A stretch of 26,598 nt of DNA from JAMQKA01 sp043951865 (GCF_043951865.1 NZ_JBINJF010000041.1:1-26598); one strand, 5' to 3'; positions 17,801 to 26,348 are shown, counted from the stretch's first letter. Made by a program: numbers and translations. Notes: generated from the sequence alone by a model not told the origin.

Positions 17801-18472
17801 TTCAGCCGAATTCCATCGAAAGAGGTTAATATGGTGGAGCACGTTCTCTTTTTGAATACCGAACAGGGCTTTGAGCCGCATCCGCTCCCCCTGGAAGCGC
17901 AGTTCAGCACCGCATTCCAGGCCGTGGTGGCCGACTTTGACAACAACGGGAATGAAGACCTGTTTTTGAGCCAGAATTTTTTCCCGTTTCCTCCCACAAT
18001 ACCGCGGGCGGATGCAGGACGTGGCCTGATGCTGCTCGGGGATGGAGAGGGTAATTTCAATGTTAAAAAGGGACATCAGAGCGGGTTGGAAATTTACGGG
18101 GATCAGCGGGGATCGGCAGCGGCGGATTTCGACGGAGATGGCAAAACGGACCTGGCAGTCTCCCAAAATGGAGATAGCACCAAGCTGTTTTTAAACCGGT
18201 CAGAAAAACCGGGAATACGCGTACAACTTGTGGGCCCGCCCGAAAACCGGGAAGCGGTCGGTTCTGGAATCCGGCTGTTATACGAAGATGGATCGCGGGG
18301 ACCGTGGCGCGAAATACAGGCCGGGACAGGATACCGGTCCCAGCACAGCAAAGTACAGGTTATGGGGTCCGCCGGACCGGTGACGGGAATTGAGATTACA
18401 TGGTTCGATGGAAAAAGCACTCGCGTGGAGGCCATGGAAGTAAACAGGAAATATGTGATCAGGTACCATTAA
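14810..18472 (+). CDS. Large lipoprotein with two FG-GAP plus ASPIC/UnbV halves
   Basis: A 1220-residue surface lipoprotein. There is no ATG before the signal sequence. I chose GTG 14810, which gives a short basic n-region and a lipobox with Cys22 (VWAGC). A TTG at 14786 is the alternative. The protein is an internal duplication. The first half holds FG-GAP loops (ADVDDDGLVDLYFG, EDVDGDGDQDLLAT, ADIDGDGDLDLYIT, FSDINRDGRTDIFV) and ends in an ASPIC/UnbV domain at about 543-627 (GAKVELRGG, VTSGGDYVSGSQKTVWF, IRWPDGKKSTV). The second half repeats this (LDYDRDGDDDLFVT, ADYDGDGDVDLFVG, GDFNNDGRPDIVAT) and ends with a second ASPIC/UnbV domain at about 1134-1220 (IQAGTGYRSQHSKVQVMG, ITWFDGKSTRV). 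Large Bacteroidota proteins of this build are known but uncharacterised. A binding or scaffold role for a bulky ligand is inferred. The next gene is the second sigma factor, 152 bases downstream. Confidence 0.88.
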   Translation: MNRTCIKTLSLFLIVVGVWAGCSPDSDLQWHQEEDYRWAELSPGFWGGTGFRQLNPSSTNIEFINRVSDQDVLENRNYLNGSGVAAADVDDDGLVDLYFGQLNGPNKLYKNLGGLQFSDITDESGVALEGYNTSGVLFEDVDGDGDQDLLATSLSKRNELYINDGKGYFERRENSGLGPSKGSNTMAMADIDGDGDLDLYITNYKLKTARDIFTADELALQNTVEKRGDSLVVLPPYDEYFGIIETEGQSYRNEYGEEDELYLNDGKGYFQKAENLNQRFINYDGEGKGLSRDWGLTAKFYDINGDHHPDLYVANDFWTPDRIWINQGDGTFKGIRRNAIRSMSFSSMGVDFSDINRDGRTDIFVTEMLSADHEHRMRQISDYLDPIDGRPQYNRNSLYLNRGDHTFAEISYLGDLEATEWSWATKFLDIDLDGYEDLLITTGNGNDYQDMDTQIEMQRRDQMKPGSGDLLKYPVLNLPNKMIRNNGDLTFTDKSAEWGFTDQDISLGMAVADLDNDGDPDLVINRLNQGASLYENRSNAPRIAVQLIGLEPNTAGVGAKVELRGGPVPQQKEVTSGGDYVSGSQKTVWFAADKDNPDHQLVIRWPDGKKSTVDNLRANRIYEVEQPGVNQAEKDVDSTYPENLETMFEDISDRINHVHHEAPYDDFMVQPLLPRKLSRQGPGVSWLDYDRDGDDDLFVTSGRGGLIGIYSNRGDGEFHATSIDGVSTEAPGDQTAVIGWGEEGQFQLVLGYSNFEGGDPGTPSALQVKIPAKSASVVHDIPGILSSTGPIAAADYDGDGDVDLFVGGSFIPGRYPEDASSRLFLNENGTFILDQVNSRKLSGIGLVSGAVFSDYDRDGDPDLLLAREWDSIVLLENREGNFNDRSSDQKLAGYRGWWNGITTGDFNNDGRPDIVATNIGKNSVYQLENEQPLKLYYQDFNMDGVLDIIDSYVEPATGRYVPRKKLYEFDSLPFIYRYVNTHERFARSSLADIFGQDFSRIPSKEVNMVEHVLFLNTEQGFEPHPLPLEAQFSTAFQAVVADFDNNGNEDLFLSQNFFPFPPTIPRADAGRGLMLLGDGEGNFNVKKGHQSGLEIYGDQRGSAAADFDGDGKTDLAVSQNGDSTKLFLNRSEKPGIRVQLVGPPENREAVGSGIRLLYEDGSRGPWREIQAGTGYRSQHSKVQVMGSAGPVTGIEITWFDGKSTRVEAMEVNRKYVIRYH

Positions 18473-18624
18473 AACTACCGGTTCCGGCAGAAAGCGGCTG
18501 GAGTATTCTTGTATTATTAACACTTATTTTTTATTCTCAGGAAGTGGTTTCAGTGAGTGACTTAAGATAAAAATAACAGCCTGTCTCAGGTGGTCATCGC
18601 AGCTAATAAGGGAAAGGGTACTAC

Positions 18625-19224
18625 ATGAACCGACCGGATAATCTGGATCTGGTGCCGGATGTACAAATCTGGAAATTATTAAAAAGTGGAGATCGAGCAG
18701 CGTTAAAACAGCTGTTCGAACGCCATTACCATGACCTGTACCTGTATGCCTACCGGTTGAGCGGAGACAGGTTCCTGGCTAAAGATTGTGTCCAGGAGCT
18801 TTTTTTCAGAATATGGGACCGCAGGCAGCACCTGGCAGACAGCTCGAATGTAAAAGCCTACCTGTGGATTTCGCTCCGGAGAGATGTATTCAAGGCGATC
18901 GACCGGGAATTTCATACCGTCAGTACTGAGGATATCATTTCGTATTCAAGCTCGATATCATTTACCAAAGAAGATTTGATCATCCGCAGGGAACAGAATC
19001 AGGAGCAGACCGAGGCCCTTGTCAACGCGTTGAATGCACTTCCCGACCGGCACAGGGAGGCGATTTTCCTGAAATATTTTAACGGCATGGGATACGAAGA
19101 AATCCAGCAAATTATGTCGATTAATTACCAGACCGCACGCAACTACGTGTCAAAAGGGGTTAAGGCACTTAAAAAGCAATTGGAAGGTCGTACGTTTATC
19201 TCCTCCTGGGAGGCGATCATGTAG
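18625..19224 (+). CDS. ECF RNA polymerase sigma factor, module 2
   Basis: A 199-residue ECF sigma factor, paralogue of the one at 322 with the same length and no gaps in a hand alignment. Region 2 has DCVQELFFRIWDRRQHL and AYLWISLRRDVFKAI. Region 4 has LPDRHREAIFLKYFNGMGY followed by EEIQQIMSINYQTARNY. The recognition-helix segment NYQTARNY is identical to that of the first sigma factor, so overlapping promoter choice is expected. The ATG is preceded by AAGGGAAAGGG. The cognate fecR is 564 bases further on, against 138 in module 1, and a MITE-like element lies between them. The start of this gene is 152 bases after the large ASPIC/UnbV gene, with no clear terminator in that gap. Confidence 0.95.
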   Translation: MNRPDNLDLVPDVQIWKLLKSGDRAALKQLFERHYHDLYLYAYRLSGDRFLAKDCVQELFFRIWDRRQHLADSSNVKAYLWISLRRDVFKAIDREFHTVSTEDIISYSSSISFTKEDLIIRREQNQEQTEALVNALNALPDRHREAIFLKYFNGMGYEEIQQIMSINYQTARNYVSKGVKALKKQLEGRTFISSWEAIM

Positions 19225-19373
19225 CTTTTCTACTGCACTTTATCCCTACCATAAACTTATTCCTAATGGTGTTGGTACCACGGCTTCCTGGAAACGATTT
19301 GGTAACCCTCTTTCGTGGCCAGGATGTTTTTTTGTATGCCCAAAAACCAGCCTGGCAACCACACTACCGTTCA

Positions 19374-19609
19374 TTAACCCGGATTATTCACCAGGAAATT
19401 TGGTTGTGCACGAGGCGAAGGAAACATGACCGCGGAGTAGTACAGGTGTACAGTGAGCACCTCATGTTTACTTCAACGAAGTGCACGGCCCAATTCCGCA
19501 GCTATTTGTGAGGATACCCAAATTTGAGCTACCGGGTACTATCGCTGGATATCATAATATCATTGGCTTAAGCCGTAATTTGTTCTACTTCGTGAATAAT
19601 CCGGGTTAA
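19374..19609. mobile_element. MITE-like element B with TTAA target duplication
   Basis: The element body is 19378-19605 (228 bp). Its two ends are a perfect 14-bp inverted repeat: CCCGGATTATTCAC at the left, GTGAATAATCCGGG at the right. TTAA flanks it on both sides (19374-19377 and 19606-19609). It has no credible coding content and shares ends and internal blocks with element A. It sits in the 564-base gap between sigma and fecR of module 2. The rest of that gap holds 149 bases with nothing recognisable (19225-19373) and the conserved fecR element at 19691-19737. IS1380-like ancestry is a suggestion from memory. Confidence 0.82.
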
Positions 19610-19690
19610 AGTTTCCCCGCTCCTCCCTTAATTAATACTCCTGCTGTTGCTGTACAGGCCCAGTTAACATCGTTATTGCCGGGTCACAAC

Positions 19691-19737
19691 TTTTTTTTAA
19701 AAAAATCCATTACAAAGCAACCAACTGGTGCTCTTTA
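19691..19737 (+). promoter_or_regulatory. Conserved upstream element of fecR, module 2
   Basis: T8 (19691-19698), 10 bases, ATTACAA (19709-19715), 14 bases, GCTCTTTA (19730-19737). The blocks and their spacing are the same as at 957-1003. It ends 51 bases before the fecR ATG. It lies downstream of MITE-like element B, so this fecR can keep its own control site despite the insertion. Confidence 0.5.
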
Positions 19738-19788
19738 TTATCTGATTATGTTTAAGAAAGAATTTTTATAACCGAATAGGTTTGGATA

Positions 19789-20871
19789 ATGGAGATTTCA
19801 TCGGTAGAAGAATTAACAAATAACCTGTCGTTTATCCGGTGGGCCAAAGGGTCCGGATCCCCGGAGGAGATGAAAAAATGGGATCGGTGGGTTTCTGCCA
19901 GCGCCAGGAATGAACAGCTGGCGCGGCGTGCGCAGCAAGAGGTGCTTGGAATCGATTTCGTCAACACCGGGTCTCAGGAACTGGATTTGAACAGGGAATG
20001 GGATGAGCTTGAACAGCGGATAGACCAGAAAAACAGTCTCAAAAGATATGCAGTTTCTTCTGCTCAGCGCCGGCAGCGGGGCAGTTGGTACCTTAAAATT
20101 GCCGCGGCTATGTTGGTGGCTGCACTGGCGGGCGTGGTATCCTACAATATCGTGTCCAACCAGAAGGCGAACTCGGAGCAGCAGGCCCAGCTGGAATGGA
20201 GGACCATTGAAACCGATTTCCAACAACAAAAAACGATTGCATTGTCCGACGGCTCCACGATACGCCTGAACGCCAATTCTGCTATCACCTACCCGGCAGG
20301 ATGGGTGCGCGGCAATCTCACGGAAGTGTACCTGGAGGGGGAAGCCTACTTCACGATTGTCAGCAGGAAAGAGGGCAACCAGCCTCCCTTCCGCGTTATT
20401 ACCGATGACGGTGTCGTAGAAGTTATGGGAACCCGATTTGTAGTAGCAACCAGTGAAAAAGACACCCGCGTGGGACTGGAAGAGGGCAAGGTGTCGATCC
20501 GGAAAAGCAGCGATGCTGAGGGAGGCGACACCGAATCGAAAGAGTATATCATGCAGCCCAATGAAATGGCTCAATTCAGCAGGGATGCGCAAGAGGTCAA
20601 CATCAGCTCTCATAAAAATCTTGATATCTACACCTCATGGATTGACCAAAAGCTGATACTGGACAGCTCGCCCTTGTCATATCTTATCTACCGAATCGAA
20701 TATACCTATGGTGTGGATGTCGTGGTGAACGACGAAGAACTTTACGAACGCAAACTGACCGGAACAATACAACTAAAGGATCTGGAGTATCTGACCCAGT
20801 CCATTTCAGAAGTGATGGACGAGGAGGTCTCCCTGTCCGACGGGAAGGTCTATTTCGGAAATCTTAATTAA
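19789..20871 (+). CDS. FecR-family anti-sigma factor, module 2
   Basis: A 360-residue inner-membrane anti-sigma regulator, paralogue of the one at 1060. The cytoplasmic part (1 to about 98) carries SFIRWAKG and EEMKKWDRW. A clean transmembrane helix covers about 102-122 (LKIAAAMLVAALAGVVSYNI). The periplasmic FecR domain follows from about 140 (ALSDGSTIRLNANSAITYP, then YLEGEAYFTI). A DUF4974-like tail (LDSSPLSYLIYRIEYTYGV through LTGTIQLKDL) ends the protein. It should couple the SusC STN domain at 20964 to the sigma factor at 18625. The ATG is the first in frame and gives an N-terminus like that of the paralogue. susC follows after 92 bases. Confidence 0.94.
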   Translation: MEISSVEELTNNLSFIRWAKGSGSPEEMKKWDRWVSASARNEQLARRAQQEVLGIDFVNTGSQELDLNREWDELEQRIDQKNSLKRYAVSSAQRRQRGSWYLKIAAAMLVAALAGVVSYNIVSNQKANSEQQAQLEWRTIETDFQQQKTIALSDGSTIRLNANSAITYPAGWVRGNLTEVYLEGEAYFTIVSRKEGNQPPFRVITDDGVVEVMGTRFVVATSEKDTRVGLEEGKVSIRKSSDAEGGDTESKEYIMQPNEMAQFSRDAQEVNISSHKNLDIYTSWIDQKLILDSSPLSYLIYRIEYTYGVDVVVNDEELYERKLTGTIQLKDLEYLTQSISEVMDEEVSLSDGKVYFGNLN

Positions 20872-20963
20872 CAACAAAGGGGGTTTTCTATCAAAAACCG
20901 CAACAGACCAAACATACAACCTATAACCACAACTACAATGTTAAAGCACTAAATACAGGGATT

Positions 20964-23900
20964 ATGAAAATACTTAAATCTATTTTTAGCGTCCTGGTTG
21001 TGTTCTGCATGCTCGTGCCGGATGCAATTGCACAGGATAAGATTGACAATGTGTTTACCCTGAACGACCAGAAAAAAGTACATCTGGTGGAATCGGGGAC
21101 ACTACTCAGTGACGCACTGGCAGATATCGAAAAGAAGTATGATGTTGTTTTCCTTTATGAAGATCGCCTGCTGGAGTCCAAGCGGATCGATCGGGAGGTT
21201 GTGCTGACTGAAAACAGTATCATGAAAGGGGTCCAAAATGTGATCCACGGATATCCGCTGGCCCTCAAACAACTGGATAACAGGTTGTTTGGTATTATTC
21301 GTGCTGAAGTTCCCGAGAAGGAAGAGAACCAGAATATGGAAACCGTCAGCGGGCAGGTTACCGACAATGAAGGTGAAACCATCCCCGGTGTTAATATTAT
21401 TGTGAAGGGGACTACCACCGGTACCACGTCGGGAGTCGACGGCAACTGGGAACTGAATGTACCTTCCCTGCAGGATACCCTGATTTTTTCATTTGTCGGG
21501 TTCCAGCGACAGGAAGTACCCATCAACGGCCGCACCTCCATCGATGTGACGCTCATGCCACAAACCGTTTCAGGAGAAGAGCTTGTAGTTGTGGGTTACG
21601 GTGAACGCGAGAAAGAAACCTTGACCGGCTCCGTAAGCGCGGTTGGCGGCGAAGATCTGGAGAAGGTGCCTACCAGCAATGTTTCCAATACGCTGGGCGG
21701 CCGCATTCCAGGGCTTGTTACCGTAAACAGCAGTGGAGAACCCGGCTATGACGGATCCACTATTCGCATTCGCGGTAACTCTACGCTCGATGATGATCGC
21801 GGTGACGGACTCGATACCAATGCTCCTCTTGTCGTAATCGACGGGGTTCCGAATCGTTCCGGCGGACTTGACCGCCTGAACCCGGAAAATATTGAGAGCA
21901 TCAGTGTACTCAAGGATGCTACCGCAGCCATCTACGGTTCACAGGCTGCTAACGGTGTTATTCTGGTGACCACCAAGCGTGGAACCAGCCTTGCAGGCGG
22001 ACCTCAGTTTAATCTCAAATTCAACCAGGGGTTTAACCAGCCAACCCGTATTCCGGAGATGGCGGATGCCCAGCAGTACCTGAGCATGCTTAATGAGATC
22101 GATCACTATCGCGGTCGCCCGTTGAGCTATACTGAGGATGAGATTCAGAGATATGGAAATCCCGATCACCCGGAATATGATCCGTGGCTATATCCGGATA
22201 CCGACTGGTTTGCAGAAGTGCTGAAGCCGATGTCGTACCAGACCAAGGCCGACATGTCCGTTTCCGGGGGAAGTGAAAATGTCAGCTATTTCCTCTCTTT
22301 CGGAGGTCTTACTGAAGATGGCTTTTATGAAAACAGCGCCACCCGTTACAACCAGTACAACTTCCGCAGCAACATCGACGGGCAGATTAACGACAACATC
22401 AGCCTGCGGTTCGATGTCTCCGGCCGCCTGGAAGACCGCAACTTCCCGAACCGTTCAGCGGGCAGTATTTTCCGCTTTACGATGCGCGGGAAGCCACACC
22501 TGCCGGCCCGATGGCCCAATGGACTGCCGGGACCCGATATCGAGAACGGAACCAACCCGGTTGTAGCAGCCACCCCGGAAACGGGCTACTCTGACGACGA
22601 GCGATACTACTTCCAGAGTAACCTTGGACTGGATGTAGACATTCCGGGCGTTGAAGGCCTGGGCGTGCGGGCAAATGTGAGCTACGACAAGAACTTTCAG
22701 TCCGTCAAGAACTGGCAAACACCGTGGACACTCTACCAGTTTGACAGTGGAGCCTACCAAAACGCGGGTGATAACGCGGATCCGGAGCAGTTCCTGACGG
22801 GAGCCCCCCGCGGATTCCCCGAACCACGACTTTTCCAGGAGTCAAGTGAAGGCTACAACGTACTGTTGAATCTTGTTGCGGAATATCAGCGCGATTTCGG
22901 GGATCACTCCACCAGCTTCCTGCTGGGTACCGAGCAGACCCGTTTTAAAAGCAACTGGTTTAATGCATTCCGTCGCTACTACATCTCCGATCAGGTAGAC
23001 CAGATGTTTGCCGGCGGCGATTCAGAAAAAGACAATGACGGAAGTGCTTCAAGTGGTGCGCGACTGAACTACTTTACGCGAGTTAATTACGACTACCAGG
23101 ACAAGTACCTGTTCGAGTTTGTCGGCCGTTATGACGGTTCCTATATCTTCCCTGAAGAGGGACGATTTGGATTCTTCCCAGCATTTTCAGCGGGATGGAG
23201 AATTTCGGAAGAAGATTTCTTTTCCGACAACGTCGGTTTCATTAATGAGTTGAAACTGCGCGCCTCCTGGGGACAAACCGGTAACGACCGTATCGAACCC
23301 TTCCAGTATCTCGCGCCTTACGGTTTTGGAGACGGGCGCGTGATGGGCGGCGGATCTATTCAACCCTCCGTTTACCAGACTCGGGTACCGAATCCGGAAG
23401 TTACTTGGGAGGTTGCAAACCAGCTTGACGTAGGTATCGATGCAACGATGCTCAACGACAATATTTCGTTGACCTTCGACTACTACGACTACCTCCGCGA
23501 AGACATTCTCTGGTGGCGCAACGCTTCCGTTCCGCAGACATCAGGACTCACCCTTCCGCGCGAAAATATCGGTGAGGTTCGCAGCTGGGGATATGACGGA
23601 TCCATCACCTACCGCAACCAGGTGGGGAACGATTTCTTCTACGATGTAACCCTGAACGGAACCTATGCGCTGAACGAAATCAAGTTCTGGGATGAGGCCC
23701 CGGGCGCGCCCGAATGGCAGCAGTCCACCGGCCACCCGATGTTTACCAGTCTCTATTACGTAGCAGACGGTATCTATCAAACCCAGGATGAGATCGACAA
23801 CTCAGCACACTGGGATGGTGCCCGACCCGGTGACGTGATTTTTAAAGACCTGAACGGCGACGGCGAGATTACCGCCGACGACCGTAAGCGGATTGACAAA

Positions 23901-24398
23901 ACCGATGTTCCGAAGTTTACCGGGGGACTTGAGTTTTCCGCCTCGTACAAAAACTTCGATTTCATCGTGTTCTTCCAGGGCGCGACAGGCGGCGTGGTCT
24001 ACACGCAGACCGAATCTGGAGAGATCGGAAACTTCCGTGCCGATTTTGCGGATAACCGATGGATAGGAGACCTTGACGGAGACGGATCTCCTGACCGACC
24101 CAGCACCACCGATCCACGCACGTGGAACCGCGGTGATGAGTACTGGGCCAGCAATGCCAATACCTACTTCCTGGAAGAGACCGACTACATTCGCCTGAAA
24201 ACGGTTGAGATTGGATACAACCTGCCCACCGACCTGCTTGACAGGCTGGGTATGCGGAGCATGCGGGTCTACACCAACGGCTTCAACCTTGCCACACTCA
24301 GCAAGATCAAGTTTATGGATCCCGAAGCCGGCGCCGGTAATGGTCAGTATTACCCGCAGAAGCGAATTATCAATGTCGGTTTATCCGTATCATTCTAA
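20964..24398 (+). CDS. SusC/RagA-family TonB-linked outer-membrane receptor with STN domain, module 2
   Basis: An 1144-residue TonB-dependent SusC-type importer and signal transducer, closely similar to the protein at 2219 along its whole length. It has a signal peptide (1 to about 23, ending AIAQ), an STN domain (about 39-113, with VHLVESGTLLSDALADIEKKY), a carboxypeptidase-regulatory-like domain (about 128-200), a TonB-box-like EELVVVGYG at about 205, a plug with VLKDATAAIYGSQAANGVI, and a barrel ending in SVSF. Differences are local: a short acidic insertion in the plug (DDDRGDGLDT near 21790-21820) and a different segment around 22740-22850 after TPWTLY. These point to altered ligand contact. 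It starts with AGGGA 2 bases before the ATG. susD follows after only 19 bases, without the hairpin seen in module 1. Confidence 0.96.
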   Translation: MKILKSIFSVLVVFCMLVPDAIAQDKIDNVFTLNDQKKVHLVESGTLLSDALADIEKKYDVVFLYEDRLLESKRIDREVVLTENSIMKGVQNVIHGYPLALKQLDNRLFGIIRAEVPEKEENQNMETVSGQVTDNEGETIPGVNIIVKGTTTGTTSGVDGNWELNVPSLQDTLIFSFVGFQRQEVPINGRTSIDVTLMPQTVSGEELVVVGYGEREKETLTGSVSAVGGEDLEKVPTSNVSNTLGGRIPGLVTVNSSGEPGYDGSTIRIRGNSTLDDDRGDGLDTNAPLVVIDGVPNRSGGLDRLNPENIESISVLKDATAAIYGSQAANGVILVTTKRGTSLAGGPQFNLKFNQGFNQPTRIPEMADAQQYLSMLNEIDHYRGRPLSYTEDEIQRYGNPDHPEYDPWLYPDTDWFAEVLKPMSYQTKADMSVSGGSENVSYFLSFGGLTEDGFYENSATRYNQYNFRSNIDGQINDNISLRFDVSGRLEDRNFPNRSAGSIFRFTMRGKPHLPARWPNGLPGPDIENGTNPVVAATPETGYSDDERYYFQSNLGLDVDIPGVEGLGVRANVSYDKNFQSVKNWQTPWTLYQFDSGAYQNAGDNADPEQFLTGAPRGFPEPRLFQESSEGYNVLLNLVAEYQRDFGDHSTSFLLGTEQTRFKSNWFNAFRRYYISDQVDQMFAGGDSEKDNDGSASSGARLNYFTRVNYDYQDKYLFEFVGRYDGSYIFPEEGRFGFFPAFSAGWRISEEDFFSDNVGFINELKLRASWGQTGNDRIEPFQYLAPYGFGDGRVMGGGSIQPSVYQTRVPNPEVTWEVANQLDVGIDATMLNDNISLTFDYYDYLREDILWWRNASVPQTSGLTLPRENIGEVRSWGYDGSITYRNQVGNDFFYDVTLNGTYALNEIKFWDEAPGAPEWQQSTGHPMFTSLYYVADGIYQTQDEIDNSAHWDGARPGDVIFKDLNGDGEITADDRKRIDKTDVPKFTGGLEFSASYKNFDFIVFFQGATGGVVYTQTESGEIGNFRADFADNRWIGDLDGDGSPDRPSTTDPRTWNRGDEYWASNANTYFLEETDYIRLKTVEIGYNLPTDLLDRLGMRSMRVYTNGFNLATLSKIKFMDPEAGAGNGQYYPQKRIINVGLSVSF

Positions 24399-24417
24399 GC
24401 AAAAGTAAATGATCATT

Positions 24418-26247
24418 ATGAAGCAATTTATTTATACATCAACACTCGTTTGTTTTGTATTCCTTGCCATGACGGCTTGCGATACCTCGATCCTGGACAA
24501 ACAGCCTTTGGATACGGTATCGGAAGAGAATGTCTGGCAGGACCCAGCATTAACGGAAGCGTACGTAAATGAGCTGTATGTCGGCATGGGAAGGGGCTTC
24601 GGGGAGACCATGATGTCCTCTCACGCCGATGAATCACATTTCATTCACGGGCGCGGTACCATCGATGTTGTACAGTCCAACATCAGTCCCAGCAACATGG
24701 GAACCTATACGGATGATGAGTTGAGCCATACGACATGGGGAGCAATCTACGAAAATGTTCGTTCTGCGAATATTTTCCTCAACAACATTGAGGATGCCGC
24801 CGTAGAGGAGTCACTCAAGGAGCGATTGACCGGCGAGGTCTACTTCCTGCGCGCCTACTTTTACTACATGGCGTTCCGCCAGTGGGGAGGCGTCCCGCTT
24901 GTGGATCAGGTGTATGAACTCGGGCAGACTGAGGAGATGCTGATTCCGCGAAACACACTGGAGGAGACTGTCAACTTTATCGTTTCCGATCTCGATGAAG
25001 CCGCCTCGCGATTGCCGCTCGAGTACAGCGGCGAAGATGTGGGACGAGCCACCCGGGGTGCTGCTCTGGCACTGAAATCGCGCGTGCTGCTTTACGCGGC
25101 AAGTGACCTGTATCACGATCCCAGTTGGGCCGGCGGGTACAGCAATCCGGAATACATCAGCTACTCCGGTGCCAACCGTACCCAGATGTGGCGAGATGCC
25201 AAGAATGCAGCCAAAGCGGTAATGGACCTGGGAGTCTACCAGCTTTATGACCAGAACCCGGATCCGGTGGCCAACTACACGGAGATGTATCTCAACAACT
25301 CCTCCGAAACAATCATGAGTCTCAACGTGAACTCGGAATTTCCCTACGAGTACAATGAAGCCGATCACGGCCTCTACAACGGGCCCAACGGCTATCACAC
25401 CTGGGGTGGTAACGTTCCGATTCAAAAGCTGGTTGATGACTTTGACATGGAAGACGGCTCCGAGTTTGACTGGCAGGAGTTTGAAAACGGAGACCCGGTG
25501 TATGGCGACTCACCGTATGAAAACCGCGATCCCCGCTTCTACGCCAACATTATGTATGACGGGGCCGACTGGCAGCAGCGTCCACCGGACGTAACGGGGG
25601 ATCCCGAAGGACGGATTCAGACTTTCCTAGAATACTACAACGTGGACGACAACGGCAACCGGCTCAACCCGGATAATCCCATTCCCGGACTGGATACCCG
25701 CAGTAGTCCTATCGAGGACTGGAACGGAACCACGACCGGCTATTACGTACGCAAGTTCATGGATCCGGCCGTGGATCACCAGAATGAGATCCAGGAAGTT
25801 CCCTGGCCCTATTTCCGGTATGCGGAGATTCTCCTGAACTATGCGGAGGCTTCCATCGAACTGGGTGAATATGTCGACGCCCGCCGCGAGCTGAATAAGG
25901 TCAGATCCCGTGCCGGCATGCCGGACATTACGGAAAGCGGGCAGGCGCTGATGGAACAGTACCGGGATGAACGCCGAATTGAACTGATGTATGAAGAACA
26001 TCGCTTCTTTGACGTTCGTCGCTGGATGATAGCCCCGGACGAACTGGATGACAACGCCCTGGGTATCTACCTGACGGCTGAGCACAACGAAAACGACCCC
26101 TATTACGAGTACACCTACTCGGATATCGAGCTGATCGAGGTTCAGCAGCGGGCGTGGGAAAACAAGATGTACCTGTACCCGATCCCCCGCGAAGAGGTCA
26201 ATCGAAATGATCAGCTGGTGCAAAATCCACTGTACAGCACAAACTAA
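24418..26247 (+). CDS. SusD/RagB-family surface lipoprotein, module 2
   Basis: A 609-residue SusD-like substrate-binding lipoprotein forming the lid of the SusC channel encoded upstream. ATG 24418 (MKQFIYTS) gives a compact signal peptide with lipobox Cys21 (AMTAC). An in-frame ATG at 24409 would add three residues. Family marks include PLDTVSEENVWQDPALTEAYV, GRATRGAALALKSRVLLYA at about 209-227, NYAEASIELGEY, RAGMPDI, ERRIELMYEEHRFFDVRRW and the terminal PIPREEVNRNDQLVQNPLY. It parallels the protein at 5699, but the central region (about 330-430, including the ENGDPVYGDSPYENRDPR stretch) is longer and more acidic. A terminator 101 bases downstream closes the module. Confidence 0.95.
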   Translation: MKQFIYTSTLVCFVFLAMTACDTSILDKQPLDTVSEENVWQDPALTEAYVNELYVGMGRGFGETMMSSHADESHFIHGRGTIDVVQSNISPSNMGTYTDDELSHTTWGAIYENVRSANIFLNNIEDAAVEESLKERLTGEVYFLRAYFYYMAFRQWGGVPLVDQVYELGQTEEMLIPRNTLEETVNFIVSDLDEAASRLPLEYSGEDVGRATRGAALALKSRVLLYAASDLYHDPSWAGGYSNPEYISYSGANRTQMWRDAKNAAKAVMDLGVYQLYDQNPDPVANYTEMYLNNSSETIMSLNVNSEFPYEYNEADHGLYNGPNGYHTWGGNVPIQKLVDDFDMEDGSEFDWQEFENGDPVYGDSPYENRDPRFYANIMYDGADWQQRPPDVTGDPEGRIQTFLEYYNVDDNGNRLNPDNPIPGLDTRSSPIEDWNGTTTGYYVRKFMDPAVDHQNEIQEVPWPYFRYAEILLNYAEASIELGEYVDARRELNKVRSRAGMPDITESGQALMEQYRDERRIELMYEEHRFFDVRRWMIAPDELDDNALGIYLTAEHNENDPYYEYTYSDIELIEVQQRAWENKMYLYPIPREEVNRNDQLVQNPLYSTN

Positions 26248-26348
26248 AGAACACTGGTAGTCACGCGAACCATGTGAATAAACACGTAAATTGCTGGAAC
26301 GTGACTTGGTTTGTGAGATATTCAGCAACTGTGCTGTTATAAATTATG

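Noticed and set aside
18508..18541. Shared CTTGTA and T6-A blocks before both sigma genes
   Set aside because: The blocks are 34 bases apart in one leader and 19 in the other, so unlike the fecR element the spacing is not kept. AT-rich chance similarity is likely.
19266..19511. An 81-residue open frame between sigma and fecR of module 2
   Set aside because: It runs into MITE-like element B and out of unique sequence. No ribosome site and no protein-like pattern.
20882..20899. Hairpin GGTTTT/AAAACC between fecR and susC of module 2
   Set aside because: Only six mostly A-T pairs in an A-rich leader. Not persuasive as a terminator or attenuator.
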